Assembly: GCF_001641265.1 (NCBI RefSeq)
Contig: NW_020167547.1
Span: 124,001 to 188,000 of the forward strand
Reading direction: 5' to 3'
Length of the DNA stretch: 64,000 nucleotides
Source of the DNA: Pseudogymnoascus destructans
Taxonomy: Eukaryota > Ascomycota > Leotiomycetes > Thelebolales > Thelebolaceae
Made by a program: the position numbers and the translations under genes. This document shows positions 1-10,392 of this stretch, one piece after another; the first letter of the stretch is position 1, and every line of letters begins with the position of its first letter. The notes below the pieces were generated by a model. The model made no database searches. It saw nothing but the letters and a program-made list of their open reading frames with translations, and was not told the origin of the DNA.

Positions 1-779
1 TTCTTAGACTCGGCCGCAGAGTCCTCATTGTATGCTGATGTCCCAGCAATGTTCACAAAAGCATTCTGTTGCACATCATCGATGTGTGCAGAAACTTAAA
101 TGCAGATATCTAAACAGCTCTGTGCACTGTCTCGCTCTTCTTTGATTCGTTGTTGCTCCAAGTTATCCACATTGATCGCCTGAGCGCCTTGTGAACTGGC
201 CTGTAGCTTCTCATCCAACTCTCGCAAGTGCTCTTTGAGATCAGAGGTGGTTTTTGCGATCATCGTATTATATTCATTTAGGAGAGAAATCGTGACATTA
301 GTCGTTCTTCTACAAAAATGTGTTAGCTATAGCTGATAACAGGAACCAAGACTAGACCAAACTCACATGTTGGCATCACCAAGGGCAATAGCGATTGTGG
401 ATTTATAGCCTCCTAGCATATTCTTAAATGCGTTAATATCACCAGCCATATAAGTTAGAGTAGTCCAGTCGCGAAGGCTCCTCCTCGTTCCATTGGAATG
501 GTTCGTGCATTTTAGCACTATCGCTTCGAATTCTTGACAAGCCTGGTTACATCAAGTTAGAGGAAGTGTTAGCGATGTTAGGTCGACCTTTCCATTGCTG
601 ATAGTAGCATGGAGAGACTGCAGAACCGCATTTAAGGCTTCGAGTTCTTCTTTCAAGCCTCGTATAGTTCTTTGACTGCTTTGAAAGCTTGAGATTAACT
701 GATGCAACGACTGTGTTGATTTAGCTGCAAAGGTTACTAGCGCCAAAAGGCTAGCAGTAACGCTCAGTGGATCTGCCAT
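1..779 (-). pseudogene. HeLo-like N-terminal domain protein, 5' part, with in-frame stop
   Basis: The gene starts at 779 and runs off the left edge. I infer exons 779-588, 542-367 and 309-1. Introns 587-543 and 366-310 both have a GCTAAC branch site. The product opens MADPLSVTASLLALVTFAAK, the usual start of the fungal Helo_like_N domain found at the front of NLR-type and other signalling proteins. Helical residues with a TY-MAGD-I and KSTIAIALGDAN core follow. In exon 3 a TAA codon (complement of 96-98) lies between SCLDICI and VSAHIDDVQ. The frame stays open on both sides, and related proteins read straight through this point, so the stop looks like a point mutation (one C-to-T change from CAA). 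The downstream effector part is outside the window. A truncated 3-exon protein of about 190 residues is the alternative. Family assignment is fairly sure; pseudogene status is inferred. Confidence 0.7.
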
Positions 780-1363
780 TGTAGACAGCTAATGATAGTA
801 TACGGTAAGAGCGACCCTGCGGATATATACCTATGGCCATAACATGCCAACCAGGTGATGGGCACATCAGTTTCAGCGAGCGTGGCTGTGCTACATTTGC
901 CAGCCGCACGCTATCACGGTGCGCCAGTTGCCTTCAACAATTAGATATTTACTATGTCTACGGGATTGGGGGATAATTGTCGACGATGAGGATGTCGAAG
1001 ATGAGGATGTCGAAGATGCAAGTGAACATATAGGTTAGGCATAGTTAAATATTTTCCATAGTTTTCAATATTCTATACACTCTATTTAAGCCTCAAATAT
1101 TCGAGCAGCAGCACATATCAAGACAAGAGAACATCTAGAAACGCGACGATTTATTAACTACCAACATATCAAACACTATAATATGCTATAGCCACATCGG
1201 GGCCTGGACCAAAAACAATACGAAAAAGCCACGCAGTATCCCAAACCTGCAACTAAACAATTGCAACAAAAAACCTAAAGCGTGAGCCATAAACCATATA
1301 CCCATTCCTCCTCATACAACCCTATCATACTCGATTCTTACACCTCGGGGTTCAAACATCCAT
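780..1363. other. Intergenic, with a small 15-bp tandem repeat
   Basis: This stretch separates the HeLo-like gene start from the rnr1 stop. I see no gene in it. At 979-1016 a 15-base unit resembling GTCGACGATGAGGAT is repeated about 2.5 times. The rest is AT-rich and probably holds the promoter of the HeLo-like gene and the 3' end of rnr1. Confidence 0.6.
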
Positions 1364-4198
1364 CTAACCACTACACATCAAGCAGCTCTCCGGGTTCTCA
1401 ATGCTGCACGCCAGCACAGCATCGGCGTAGATATCATTCTCCCTCTCATCGCTATCCGGCTTATCCTCCGACTTCGATAGGTTGACATCCTTCAACTCCT
1501 CATCCTGCATCGCACCCGGCTCAGCAGCTAGCGCCTTCGGGCTACCGCCCTCCTCGACATCAGCCTTGAACCCTGGGCTCTTCAGCGGGGGGTTCACCGG
1601 CTTCCTCGCCTCGGTGGGGGGGGGGTGGTGCTGGGTGTTGGGACACCGTTGGGGGAGGTGAGGGTGTTGTTGGGAGGGCTGGAGTTCTGCTTCATGTACA
1701 TTGGTCGCGGGGCAGATGGCTGCGATGAAGGGGCAATGTATGACTTCGCGAGGGGCTTGCGCGAGGAGGTACGCTCTCTTGCAACGTTGGTGTCGGCGAC
1801 GAGGAGGGCCTCTTGGTCGACGGTGAATTGGATAGGAGCCGAGGCGGCCATGGTGCGGAGGTAGTACATGCCGGTCTTGAGGCCGAGCTTCCAGCCAGCA
1901 AAGTGCATGGATGTGATCTTGCCCATTGTTGGGTCCTTCATGTGGATGTTGAGGGACTGGGACTGATCGATGAAGGCTCCACGGTCAGCCGCCATCTGGA
2001 CGATGGTGCGCTGGGAGATCTCCCAGACGGTCTTGTAGAGGGCCTTGATGTCGGCGGGGATGTTGGGGATATTCTGGATGGAGCCTCCGTCCGCGATGAT
2101 GCGGTTCTTCATGTTGTCAGACCACAGTCCCATGTCGACCAGGTCCTTGAGCAACCAGGGGTTAACGACTTGGAACTCGCCGGCCAGGACACGGCGCGAG
2201 TAGATGTTGGAGGTGTATGGCTCAAAGCACTCGTTGAAGCCGAGAATCTGGGAGGTGGAAGCAGTGGGCATGGGTGCAACGAGCAGAGAGTTGCGGACAC
2301 CGTGCTGCTTGATCCGAACCTTGAGAGAGTCCCAGTCCCACAGGTCGGTAGGAGTAACGCCCCACATATCGTATTGGAGCTCGCCCTTGGACACTGGCGA
2401 TCCCTCGTACGTCTCGTACGTGCCGTGAATCTGGGCCAGCTCCACGGAGGCAGTCAAAGCACCGTGGTAGATGGTCTCAAAGATCTGGGAGTTGAGGAAC
2501 TTGGCCTCGGGAGAATCGAAGGGAAGGCGAAGAGCCAGGAATGCATCAGCAAGACCCTGGACACCAACGGCAACTGGCCTGTGACGGAAGTTGCTGCGCC
2601 TGGCCTCCTCGACGGGGTAGTAGTTGACGTCAATGATCTTGTTCAAGTTCTTAACAACAACCTGTGTGACCTCATGAAGCTTCTGGAAGTCATATGTGCC
2701 GTTGGCCATGTCAACGTACGTCGGCAGGGCAAGAGATGCCAAGTTACACACGGCCACCTCATCCGGGGCAGAGTACTCGACGATCTCTGTGCACAGGTTG
2801 GAGCTGCGGATGGTACCGAGGTTCTTCTGGTTGCTCTTGCGGTTGCAAGCATCCTTATACAACATGAAAGGGTTTCCTGTCTCAGTCTGAGACTCGAGGA
2901 TGGAGTACCAAAGCTTCTGGGCCTTGATGGTCTTGCGACCCTTACCCTCCTTCTCGTAGCCCTCGTAGAGCGCCTCAAACTCATCGCCGTAGACGTCCGC
3001 CAATCCAGGGCATTCGTTGGGGCACATGAGAGTCCAGGCGCCGTTCTTCTCAACACGCTTCATGAAGAGATCCGGGATCCAGAGAGCGTAGAATAGGTCA
3101 CGGGCACGGACTTCCTCCTTGCCGTGGTTCTTTCTCAAGTCCAGGAACTCAAAGACATCCGCATGCCATGGCTCAACGTAGATGGCGAAAGCACCGGGTC
3201 GCTTGTTACCACCCTGGTCAACGTACCTCGCGGTGTTGTTGAAGACGCGGAGCATGGGAACGATACCGTTCGAGTTTCCATTGGTACCGGCAATGTATGC
3301 ACCAGTGGCACGGATACGATGGATGTTTAATCCGATACCTCCAGCAGTCTTTGAGATCATGGCACATGTCTTGAGCGTGTCATAGATACCCTCAATACTA
3401 TCCTCCTTCATGTCGACCAAGAAGCAGGATGACAGCTGGGCCTGTGGTGTACCAGCATTGAAGAGTGTTGGGGAAGCGTGTGTGAAGTATTTGGAAGACA
3501 TGAGGTTGTATGTCTCGGTTGTCTTCTCAATATCCTCGCCGTGAATGCCCACCGCAACACGCATAATCATGTGCTGTGGTCTCTCAGCAACCTTGCCATC
3601 AAGGCGGAGAAGATACGATCGCTCAAGAGTCTTGAAGCCGAAGTATTGGTAGTTGAAATCACGATCGTAGAGGACGGCAGAGTTGAGCTCCTCCGCGTGC
3701 TTCATAACTATGTCATATGTCTTCTTTGCAATCATGGGCGACGGCTTCGAGTTTTTGGGGTTTACGTAATGATACAGGTCGTGGATGACGGACGAGAATT
3801 GCTTCTTCGTCTGCTTGTGAAGGTTCGACACAGCAATACGTGCAGCGAGGATGGCGTAGTCTGGGTGGGTGACGGTCATATAGGCCGCAGTCTCGGCAGC
3901 CTGTGACATACTGTTAGCAATTGAACGGCCTACAGCAACTGGACTCCCATGGAAGAGGTTATACATACCAAGTTATCGAGCTCAATGGTGGTGACACCCT
4001 GGTACACACCAGAGATGACCTTTTGTGTGATGGCAGCGGCGTCGACATGCTCAGCGTCCAATCCGTAACACAGCCTGGAGACACGAGCTGTGATCTTGTC
4101 GAACTGGACACGCTCCTTGTTCCCATCTATTGGTCTCGTTAGAGGTTGTAGCTGCAGGGTGGAGTTTGCATGAACTTACTGCGCTTATACACGAACAT
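1364..4198 (-). CDS. rnr1: Ribonucleoside-diphosphate reductase large subunit (R1), frame break near 3' end
   Basis: Class Ia R1 reduces ribonucleotides to deoxyribonucleotides for DNA synthesis with the R2 subunit, in the cytosol. Exons: 4198-4180, 4126-3969 and 3900-1364. The start [17 protein letters not shown] is the conserved R1 N-terminus (ATP cone). Expected catalytic residues are present: Cys218 in SSCFLVDM, the thiyl Cys in SNLCTEI at about 429, its redox partner in [11 protein letters not shown] at about 444, and [18 protein letters not shown]. The frame then hits a stop at 1594, but the essential redox tail ending [11 protein letters not shown] lies in another frame and stops at 1364. 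The switch maps to a run of ten C on the coding strand (plus-strand G 1616-1625); one base is missing or two are extra. An intact protein would have about 904 residues. Because the enzyme is essential, a sequencing error is likely. Confidence 0.95.
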
Positions 4199-5702
4199 GG
4201 TGACGAAAGCGACTCGACGTCACTGGAGGAGAGACTTGTATGGTTATATGAGGTAAAAGAAGGCGTAGACAACAATGGGGATGTCTTGACAGCCTTGATT
4301 TAAGAGAAAGGGAGGGGAAGAGGAGTTGAGGTGGAAGATGAGGAGAGTTGATGTGGGAAGAGAAGAGCGGGCAAACCAGAGTTGGGGTTCAAGTACTTTA
4401 CGCGTTCATTGATAATCCGACGCGACTTGCCGACATTTTAGCTCTAGCGCGACAAACATTGTGTAGGCAGAACAACGCGACAAGTGGCGAGTCACGTGAT
4501 CGTTTATTTTTTGGTGTGGATGAACAGCTTCATTTCCATGACAACGGACAGAAGGATTGAAAATGAGTCATGTACGCGTGAGATAATGCCTGGAAACGCC
4601 CTTTGAATTACTGTGCACGGGGTCAAGCTTGGAGTCGATCTATAAAGGGCCGAATGCTAGTTTCTGGAGAATCGAGATGCCACAAACACATGCAAATCCC
4701 AATTCAAATACCCAAGGCCTATCTCTTAGAAACAAGTCAATTAATTATAAGAAATAGAACGTGAAGCTCACTAAAGAAATGTGCACTGGAACAAGATTGC
4801 AAATTATTTTCCAAGTGGTGTAGAATCCCCAGCCCCCTCTCACTACATTCCCAGGACCTCCGGTATATATCACTCTACCCAACCGCAGTCGAGTACAGCA
4901 GCGACCAGGAAGAAAAAGAAAAGAGGAAGTAGTGAAATGCAATGCTATAACAATGTTAACACCACCCAAGCCGAACATCGACAGCACAAGCAGAGTCTCC
5001 GCCACAAATCACCACACCCCCACAGGCAAGCCATCGCAGTGAGGAAAGAGATCTTCAAATAAACTACGGCCTATTGCTATTACACCATGGAAAATGCGAA
5101 TCCGTCCGGGACACATTGACCATCATTCACCAGACAGCTTGAAACGTTTCAGACCAACGAGACAGAAACACGGGAAGAGAGGCAGGCAGGCCGGCACAAC
5201 CACCACCACCAAACAACAACATCAGCAGGGCAAGCCACACACGCACACACAAACGCAGAGACGCCGCAGAGAAGTAGCCCGTCGCCCAGCGCACTCAATT
5301 CCAAGAGGAGAACAAAGGGGCCAACCGTGCGTGCGAGAGGGTCCAGACACAAACAGGCGCGGAGAGAGATAGATAGGAGAGTGCTCGCCTGCACACCGGA
5401 CCAACGCCAATCCCTTCATCCAGCCCAGACGAAAGGGGGGAAGAACACCCTGATGGCAATGATCGAGCCCGCAGCAAACACGGAGTAGTAGTAGTAAAGG
5501 TATGCATGCTCTCAACCTCTTATTTTCCGAAAACGGGGGTTCCGAAGGAGGTCCATTAACATCAACCGATCTCGAGACTGGGGAATGATGGGCGTAGACG
5601 AGTCCTTTTTCCTACTTTCAGCCAAACAACCATCTCACCAACTTGAGTCCGGACGAAGCAAAAAAACGAGGTTGATTGCATAGACAGTTGGTATCGATAT
5701 GT
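4199..5702. other. Long intergenic region between rnr1 and rho1
   Basis: Both neighbours are on the minus strand, so this is the rnr1 promoter plus the rho1 3' region. Besides the cell-cycle boxes I see a CTATAAAGG TATA-like stretch near 4640 and CA- and GA-rich low-complexity sequence at 5190-5480. Short open frames at 5094-5515 occur on both strands without a recognisable product, so I call no gene. Confidence 0.5.
4400..4579 (-). promoter_or_regulatory. Cluster of MCB-like cell-cycle boxes upstream of rnr1
   Basis: Two perfect ACGCGT MluI cell-cycle boxes lie at 4400-4405 and 4574-4579. Between them are related ACGCGA sites at 4420-4425 and 4475-4480, and AGCGCGAC at 4446-4453. All are 200-380 bases upstream of the rnr1 start. 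In yeasts the MBF/DSC1 factor binds this motif and switches on ribonucleotide reductase genes at G1/S. A CACGTG E-box sits nearby at 4493-4498. The function here is inferred from motif and gene identity. Confidence 0.6.
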
Positions 5703-6627
5703 CTACAGGATGAGGCACTTGTGTCCCTTCTTGCCTCCCTTCTTGGAGAGAAGAGCGGCACGGGTTGCGTGCTCAAAGACCTCGCGAACACCCTCGTTGG
5801 TCTTTGCGGAACACTCAAGATACTTGTAGGCACCAATCTTCTTCCTGACCTCCTCTCCCTATTTCGCAAAACGTTAGCATCGGGACAAAGACGTTGTGTG
5901 CAACTGGGAGATGGCGCAGCGGTAGCCGCCCGAACAGGATTCCTTTTCATACCTGCTCTGGTGTAACTGGCTTCTGGCTGGTCTTGTGAAGCTCCTCGAT
6001 GGTCTTCTGGTCGTAGCGAAGATCCTTCTTACATCCGACGAGGATGATTGGGAGCCCTTGGCAGAAATGCAGCACTTCGGAAATCCACTGTGATGGCAAA
6101 AAAAGTTAGCCCAGCCTTGCCAGCCTACGTACGAGACGCAATCTCCCACGGGGAGGGCTACAGTACCTTCTCCTGGACGTTGTCGAGGGAGTCGGGGGAG
6201 TCGACGGCGAAGCAGATGAGAATTACGTGGGAATCGGGGTAGGAGAGCGGGCGGAGACGGTCGTAATCCTCCTGGCCAGCCGTATCCCAAAGAGCCAGCT
6301 CGACGTGCTTTCCATCGACCTCAACATCGGCCACATAGTTCTCGAAGACGGTTGGGACGTAGACCTATCAAGCCACATTATCTCGTTAGCCGTTATTCCT
6401 CGTATCTGGTGGCAGAGCATTCCGCTGTGTATGGGCTTACCTCTGGGAAAGTGCCCTTGGAGAAAACACTTGAGATAACATCAGCATCGGCGTGGATGGA
6501 GAGATGAGCCGTGGAATAGACGGCTCATCGAGGCAGCAGCGATGGGTTTGGGTACTTACATCAACAGACAAGTCTTACCACAAGCACCATCACCGACGAT
6601 GACGAGCTTCCGACGGATCTCCGCCAT
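5703..6627 (-). CDS. rho1: Rho1 GTPase
   Basis: Rho-family small GTPase that activates glucan synthase and the cell-wall integrity kinase pathway at the plasma membrane. I read five exons: 6627-6560, 6468-6441, 6364-6167, 6087-5953 and 5858-5703. They sum to 585 bases, 194 residues, the usual Rho1 size. The P-loop GDGACGKT is at residues 12-19, the switch I effector VPTVFENY follows at 35-42, and WDTAGQE is at 58-64. The Rho insert helix ([18 protein letters not shown]) is present. The end is [13 protein letters not shown], a polybasic stretch plus a CaaX box ending in Leu, which predicts geranylgeranylation. Every splice keeps frame, and most introns carry a CTAAC branch site. The 28-base second exon is easy to miss in automated annotation. 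Confidence 0.95.
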
Positions 6628-6957
6628 ACTGTCGGGGGTGAAGTTCGTTTGTGGGAAGGGGTGGGGAAGATGGAGTGAGTGATGTAAGGGTGAGATGAGG
6701 ATCTCAGCCTGGGGTGGAGGGAGAATTCGTGAGGTTCGGAGGTTGTTGATGTGGTTGATGGTGGTTAGATTGTGGTTGTGAGAGATCAGAGGGGTTTTGG
6801 ATGCGAGGTTGCGAGATGGATTGTCTGGTGTCAGGTCAGGTCGTCTTTGCTGTTCTTAGGAGCTTAGCGGTGTTTGGTGTTTGGTGTTTGGACGGGGTTG
6901 GAAGGAGGGAAGGGGGGAAGGTGGGAAAGGTGGGAAGGTGTGGGAAGTAGCAGGCAA

Positions 6958-7010
6958 GTGTGGTAGGGTGTGGTAGGGTGTGGTAGGGTGTGGTAGGGTG
7001 TGGTAGGGTT
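6958..7010 (+). repeat. 10-bp tandem repeat TGGTAGGGTG x5
   Basis: Five head-to-tail copies of TGGTAGGGTG occupy 6961-7010; only the last base of the fifth copy differs. A preceding GTGTTTG triplet repeat lies at about 6869-6890. It sits in the 5' region of rho1. Confidence 0.9.
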
Positions 7011-7408
7011 GGAGGTGCAAAATAAGTAAATTAGTCTTGGTTGGGGGTATTAGTGACTTGACCTCTCTAGCTTTTGTGCGGTGCCATACCACGCAGGGAA
7101 CTACAGAGCAGAGGTACCGGGTACAAGCGGTCTCTGTAGTTTTGGTTAGTTTTGGTGCGCAGGGACTTGATGAGTATACAGTATGAGTATAATGTGCATA
7201 CGAGGCTCGATGGAGTATCCCCTGCTCCCCTGCTCCCCTTATCAATCTTCCCATCGTCTCCCTACTCGATGCCTCTTTCATCCTCAGCTCCCAGTGCGCA
7301 TGGATAGCCTCATCTCATAAAAAGCCTGTTATACACCGTCTACCTGCTCGCCGTGGATTTTCCCAGTTTCCCACAAAGCACAAAGGGGGCTGGCAGGCCC
7401 GTACGGCC

Positions 7409-7490
7409 AAGTAACCCGTGTGCCCGTGTAAAGTACCCGTGTACCCATATAAAGTACCCGTGTACCGTACAAAGTACCCGTACGACACAC
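7409..7490 (+). repeat. Imperfect tandem repeat around AAAGTACCCGTGTACC
   Basis: The core AAAGTACCCGT occurs three times at about 20-base spacing (starting near 7430, 7451 and 7471). It is preceded by shorter CCCGTGT variants. The motif is itself partly palindromic (GTACCCGTGTAC). Function is unknown. Confidence 0.8.
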
Positions 7491-8132
7491 CGACTTGTAC
7501 GGCACATGTTTCCTTAAGGGGCTCACACTCAATCAAATCACGCCTACGGAGTAATCGCCATCCGAAACACCCAAATGCGTAACGTAACGTCTGGAATCCC
7601 TATAAATAACCGTCTGTTGCTACATTCATCGACGTTCTACCTCACCGGCCCGTATATAATCTCAAACTCCAGCTGCTTCCCAGCAATATCTGGCTTTCTT
7701 CAGCTGAACAAGGCGTGCTCCCAAACAACCACAACCACATCACTCCAGACGCAACAAGCGCGATGGGGGTAACACAAGAATCCAACTATCCAACTATCCA
7801 ACTAAAATTAACAAGCTGACGCCGCTAATCCCTCTTAATCCGCTGAATTAATGCCACAATCCCCAATAACTCATAAGCACGTGACCTAGCCTTATCTCAA
7901 AAGCCACCAGAGACAATCGGCCCCGTTTGAACAGATCCCACGCTAGTCCCCGTAGCAGCCTTATTTGGTAGCCTTCAAATCGAGGCCACCAGGACCTCAA
8001 AACAACCTCCAAATCCACTAGTCTCAATCCACACTAGCCTCCAATCTCAATTCAAAGCTGCTCCTCAAAATTATAACGACACGACAGCCTCCCCCAGGCC
8101 GACTCTCCTACGCACGAACGTCACCACCCACC

Positions 8133-9295
8133 ATGCAGTCCGTTATCCGCCGCACCGCTCTCGCCGAGAGGCAAGCCGCCCGGCGTCTCGTGAAGCGCCG
8201 TACGAAGAACCATCATGAGGAGATGAAGACGCGGCGGGAGCAGGAGCGCTTCGGTCAGAAACATTTGACGGGGGATATCAAGAATGCCCGGGCTGCGAGG
8301 CGTGAGGATTACGATCTTGGTCCGTTGGCGCCGAGGCGTGATGTGGGATTGAAGAAGGAGACGTATGGGACGATTCACTCGAATCAGTTGCAGGGGCCGA
8401 AGTTGACGATGGAGGAGAGGTTGGCGGTTAATCCGTCGGGGGGGAGGTTTGCCAATATCGTGGCTGGGGATCGGGTGGTGGTGTTGGAGGGTGCGGATAA
8501 GGGGAGGATAGGGAAGGTGCAGAGTTTTGATACGGAGAAGCAGCAGATTGTCGTCGCGGGGTTGAATATGGTATGTCTCTTCCGAATCTCTCCTAGGGCA
8601 CTGTTTCGGCAGGACAGCCCCCTCAAGACAAAGACTAACGCATGCCACTACAGGTCGACATCGCAGTCCCCAAATGGATGATGACCTCTCCCGAGTCCGG
8701 CGGCCGCCCCGTCCGCAGCATCGAGAAGCCCCTCTCCATCGCATCCGTCAAACTCGTCGTCCCCCTCCCCGACCCCGAAACGGGCAACGTCCGCGACGTC
8801 ATCGTCCGCGACATCGTCAACAGCAAGATCATCTTCAACAAATCCGGCGGCGCGAATTTCGTCCGCATGATCGCCGGTCTGAACACCGTCATCCCGTGGC
8901 CCAAGACGGCGCCGAAGGAGCACCCCGACCACGACGCTGATACGCTGCGTATCGATGTCGAGACGAGGACGTTCCTGCCGACGCTGCTGAAGCCGCCGAT
9001 GCCGGATAGTGTGATTGACGAGCTGCGGAACCGGTTCTCGATCTTCCGTACGCGTCACGAGGACGCGTATCTCGAGAAGAAGGAGGCGGAGGAGGCGGCG
9101 AAGGAGGAGCGCAAGGAGTCGATCAGGTTGATGCGGACGCCGCTGAATGAGGTCAATAAGCGCGAGAGGACGAAGCGTAAGGCGTTGGGGAAGGGGGAGT
9201 TGACGGAGGAGATGTTGGCGGGAATTGGGGCGGTGATTGCGAGGAAGAGGGGGAAGGCGCTGGAGGCGGCGGGGTTGGAGGCTTCGACGTTCTAG
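8133..9295 (+). CDS. MRPL40: Mitochondrial large ribosomal subunit protein uL24m
   Basis: Structural protein of the mitochondrial 54S subunit, imported from the cytosol. Two exons, 8133-8570 and 8654-9295, give 359 residues. The 83-base intron has a GTATGT donor and ACAG acceptor and falls in phase 0. The basic N-terminus (MQSVIRRTALAERQAARRLV) suits a mitochondrial presequence. A KOW motif lies at about 105-135 (GDRVVVLEGADKGRIGKVQ), the RNA-binding core of L24 proteins. The C-terminal half holds a charged helix (EKKEAEEAAKEERKE). The start is the first ATG in a strongly coding frame. It is convergent with alg14, whose stop lies 155 bases away. Confidence 0.85.
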
Positions 9296-9450
9296 ATGGG
9301 CGTGGTGTGGGCTTTGTACAAATAGGGGAAAATTGCGCGTGTTGTTGTAGTAGTAGAGCGAGAACTGTGATGGTTGTGTAGTAGAGTGGGCATTATAGGC
9401 GTTTGCATCTTCATTTGTCAAATCTATATATGTACAACAATACAATCGCA

Positions 9451-10392
9451 TTATACACATATCCTTACCGCTTCTCTGTGCTTTCCCTCTATATCTTTCT
9501 TCCGTATCACCGCCACGCATCCCATCCTCACTCCACCAAAAACCCCCTCCACTCCCTCCCCCCCTCCTCTTCCCCACCACCTCCCCCCGTTCCACAACCT
9601 CTTCCTCCCTCCCCCCTCCCCCAACCCACGCTCCCACTGCACCAAAAACCTCTCCGCGAGCCCCAATCCCTCCACAATCCGTCCACTCAAACTCAAGCCC
9701 CCCACCCTGGCCCAACTCTCCACATACACGCATCTCGCTCCCTTCTGGGCGTTTAGCACGCCGAAGAAACGCAGTACGAACGCCGCGATGAGGACGAGTA
9801 CGCCTGTTGCGGGGCCGTTGGTGAGGATTAGGTCGGGGGCGGTGGGGTGGTATGGTCCGAGTTTCGGGCGTGGGTGGGTGGGGGAGAGGAAGCGGAGACA
9901 GGAGAGGAGACAGAGGAGTGAGGTGAGAGGTGCTGTATACAGCGGTTGATGTATGCGACGCGCCCGCGGGACGGTGAGGATTTCGAATCCCTCCCCGCGG
10001 ACTACTTCAGTGTTCTTCTCATCTGCCGTGGTGGTCTCCACACCAGTAAGCCCGCGCTCGAAATCTATAGCTTTCAGCGTCGAGAAGGCGTCGCCCGAGG
10101 AAACGAGGTAGGTGCGGTATATGTACCTCTCCAGCGAGAGGTAGCGGATCATGGAAAGCATTTCGGCCGTGTGGCCGCCGGAGCCGAGGACGATGAGGAT
10201 GTGTGAGGGAGAGGTGCGGGGGGGTGCGGGGGGACGGCGGGAGGGGAGGATGGCGAGGATGCGGTGCTGGCGGGGGGTTAGCTGGGAGGGAGGGAGAGAG
10301 AACGGGTCGAGGGGGGGACGTACGAAGAAAGTGGTGGCCAGAAGGAGGAGGGCGGCGAGGGCGAGGCGGAGGGGGGTGGGTTCGAATGCCAT
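9451..10392 (-). CDS. alg14: UDP-GlcNAc transferase subunit Alg14
   Basis: Alg14 anchors the catalytic Alg13 to the ER membrane. The pair adds the second GlcNAc to dolichol-PP-GlcNAc in N-glycan synthesis. The frame is open further upstream, but ATG 10392 is preferred: it gives 313 residues and puts the membrane anchor (residues 8-24, LRLALAALLLLATTFFV) at the N-terminus as in the family. Motifs: HILIVLGSGGHT at 64-75, YLVSSGD, PRARRIHQPL, ILTNGPATG and CVYVESWARV, then FLVQWE near the C-terminus. After FLVQWE the tail is unusually Gly/Arg-rich (about 60 residues), where most Alg14 proteins end with a short conserved segment. An unseen splice or frame change in this GC-rich tail is possible. 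Confidence 0.88.
   Translation of the reverse strand: MAFEPTPLRLALAALLLLATTFFVRPPLDPFSLPPSQLTPRQHRILAILPSRRPPAPPRTSPSHILIVLGSGGHTAEMLSMIRYLSLERYIYRTYLVSSGDAFSTLKAIDFERGLTGVETTTADEKNTEVVRGEGFEILTVPRARRIHQPLYTAPLTSLLCLLSCLRFLSPTHPRPKLGPYHPTAPDLILTNGPATGVLVLIAAFVLRFFGVLNAQKGARCVYVESWARVGGLSLSGRIVEGLGLAERFLVQWERGLGEGGGRKRLWNGGRWWGRGGGEGVEGVFGGVRMGCVAVIRKKDIEGKHREAVRICV

Larger units (their letters stand above)
6628..8132. other. Divergent intergenic region rho1 / MRPL40 with minisatellites
   Basis: This is the shared upstream region of rho1 (minus) and the ribosomal protein gene (plus). It is rich in short tandem repeats (separate entries) and has CT-rich tracts just before 8133. I see no convincing gene; the open frames at 6856-7536 are made of repeat sequence. 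Confidence 0.5.

Noticed and set aside
1813..3096. Long plus-strand open frame (427 codons) across rnr1
   Set aside because: It is the antisense shadow of the rnr1 coding region, with no recognisable domain; R1 motifs on the other strand are unambiguous.
5094..5515. Overlapping open frames on both strands downstream of rho1
   Set aside because: CA/GA-rich low complexity, no domain, and frames on both strands of the same length; no support for a gene.
6961..7010. TGGTAGGGTG array as an internal telomere repeat
   Set aside because: The fungal telomere unit is TTAGGG; this 10-bp unit does not match it and has only five copies.
8648..9733. Minus-strand 361-codon frame over MRPL40
   Set aside because: Low-complexity Arg/Leu-rich antisense shadow of the ribosomal protein gene and its 3' region.
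9374..9949. Plus-strand Pro/Ser-rich frame
   Set aside because: Antisense to the Gly/Arg-rich end of alg14; composition mirrors that gene.
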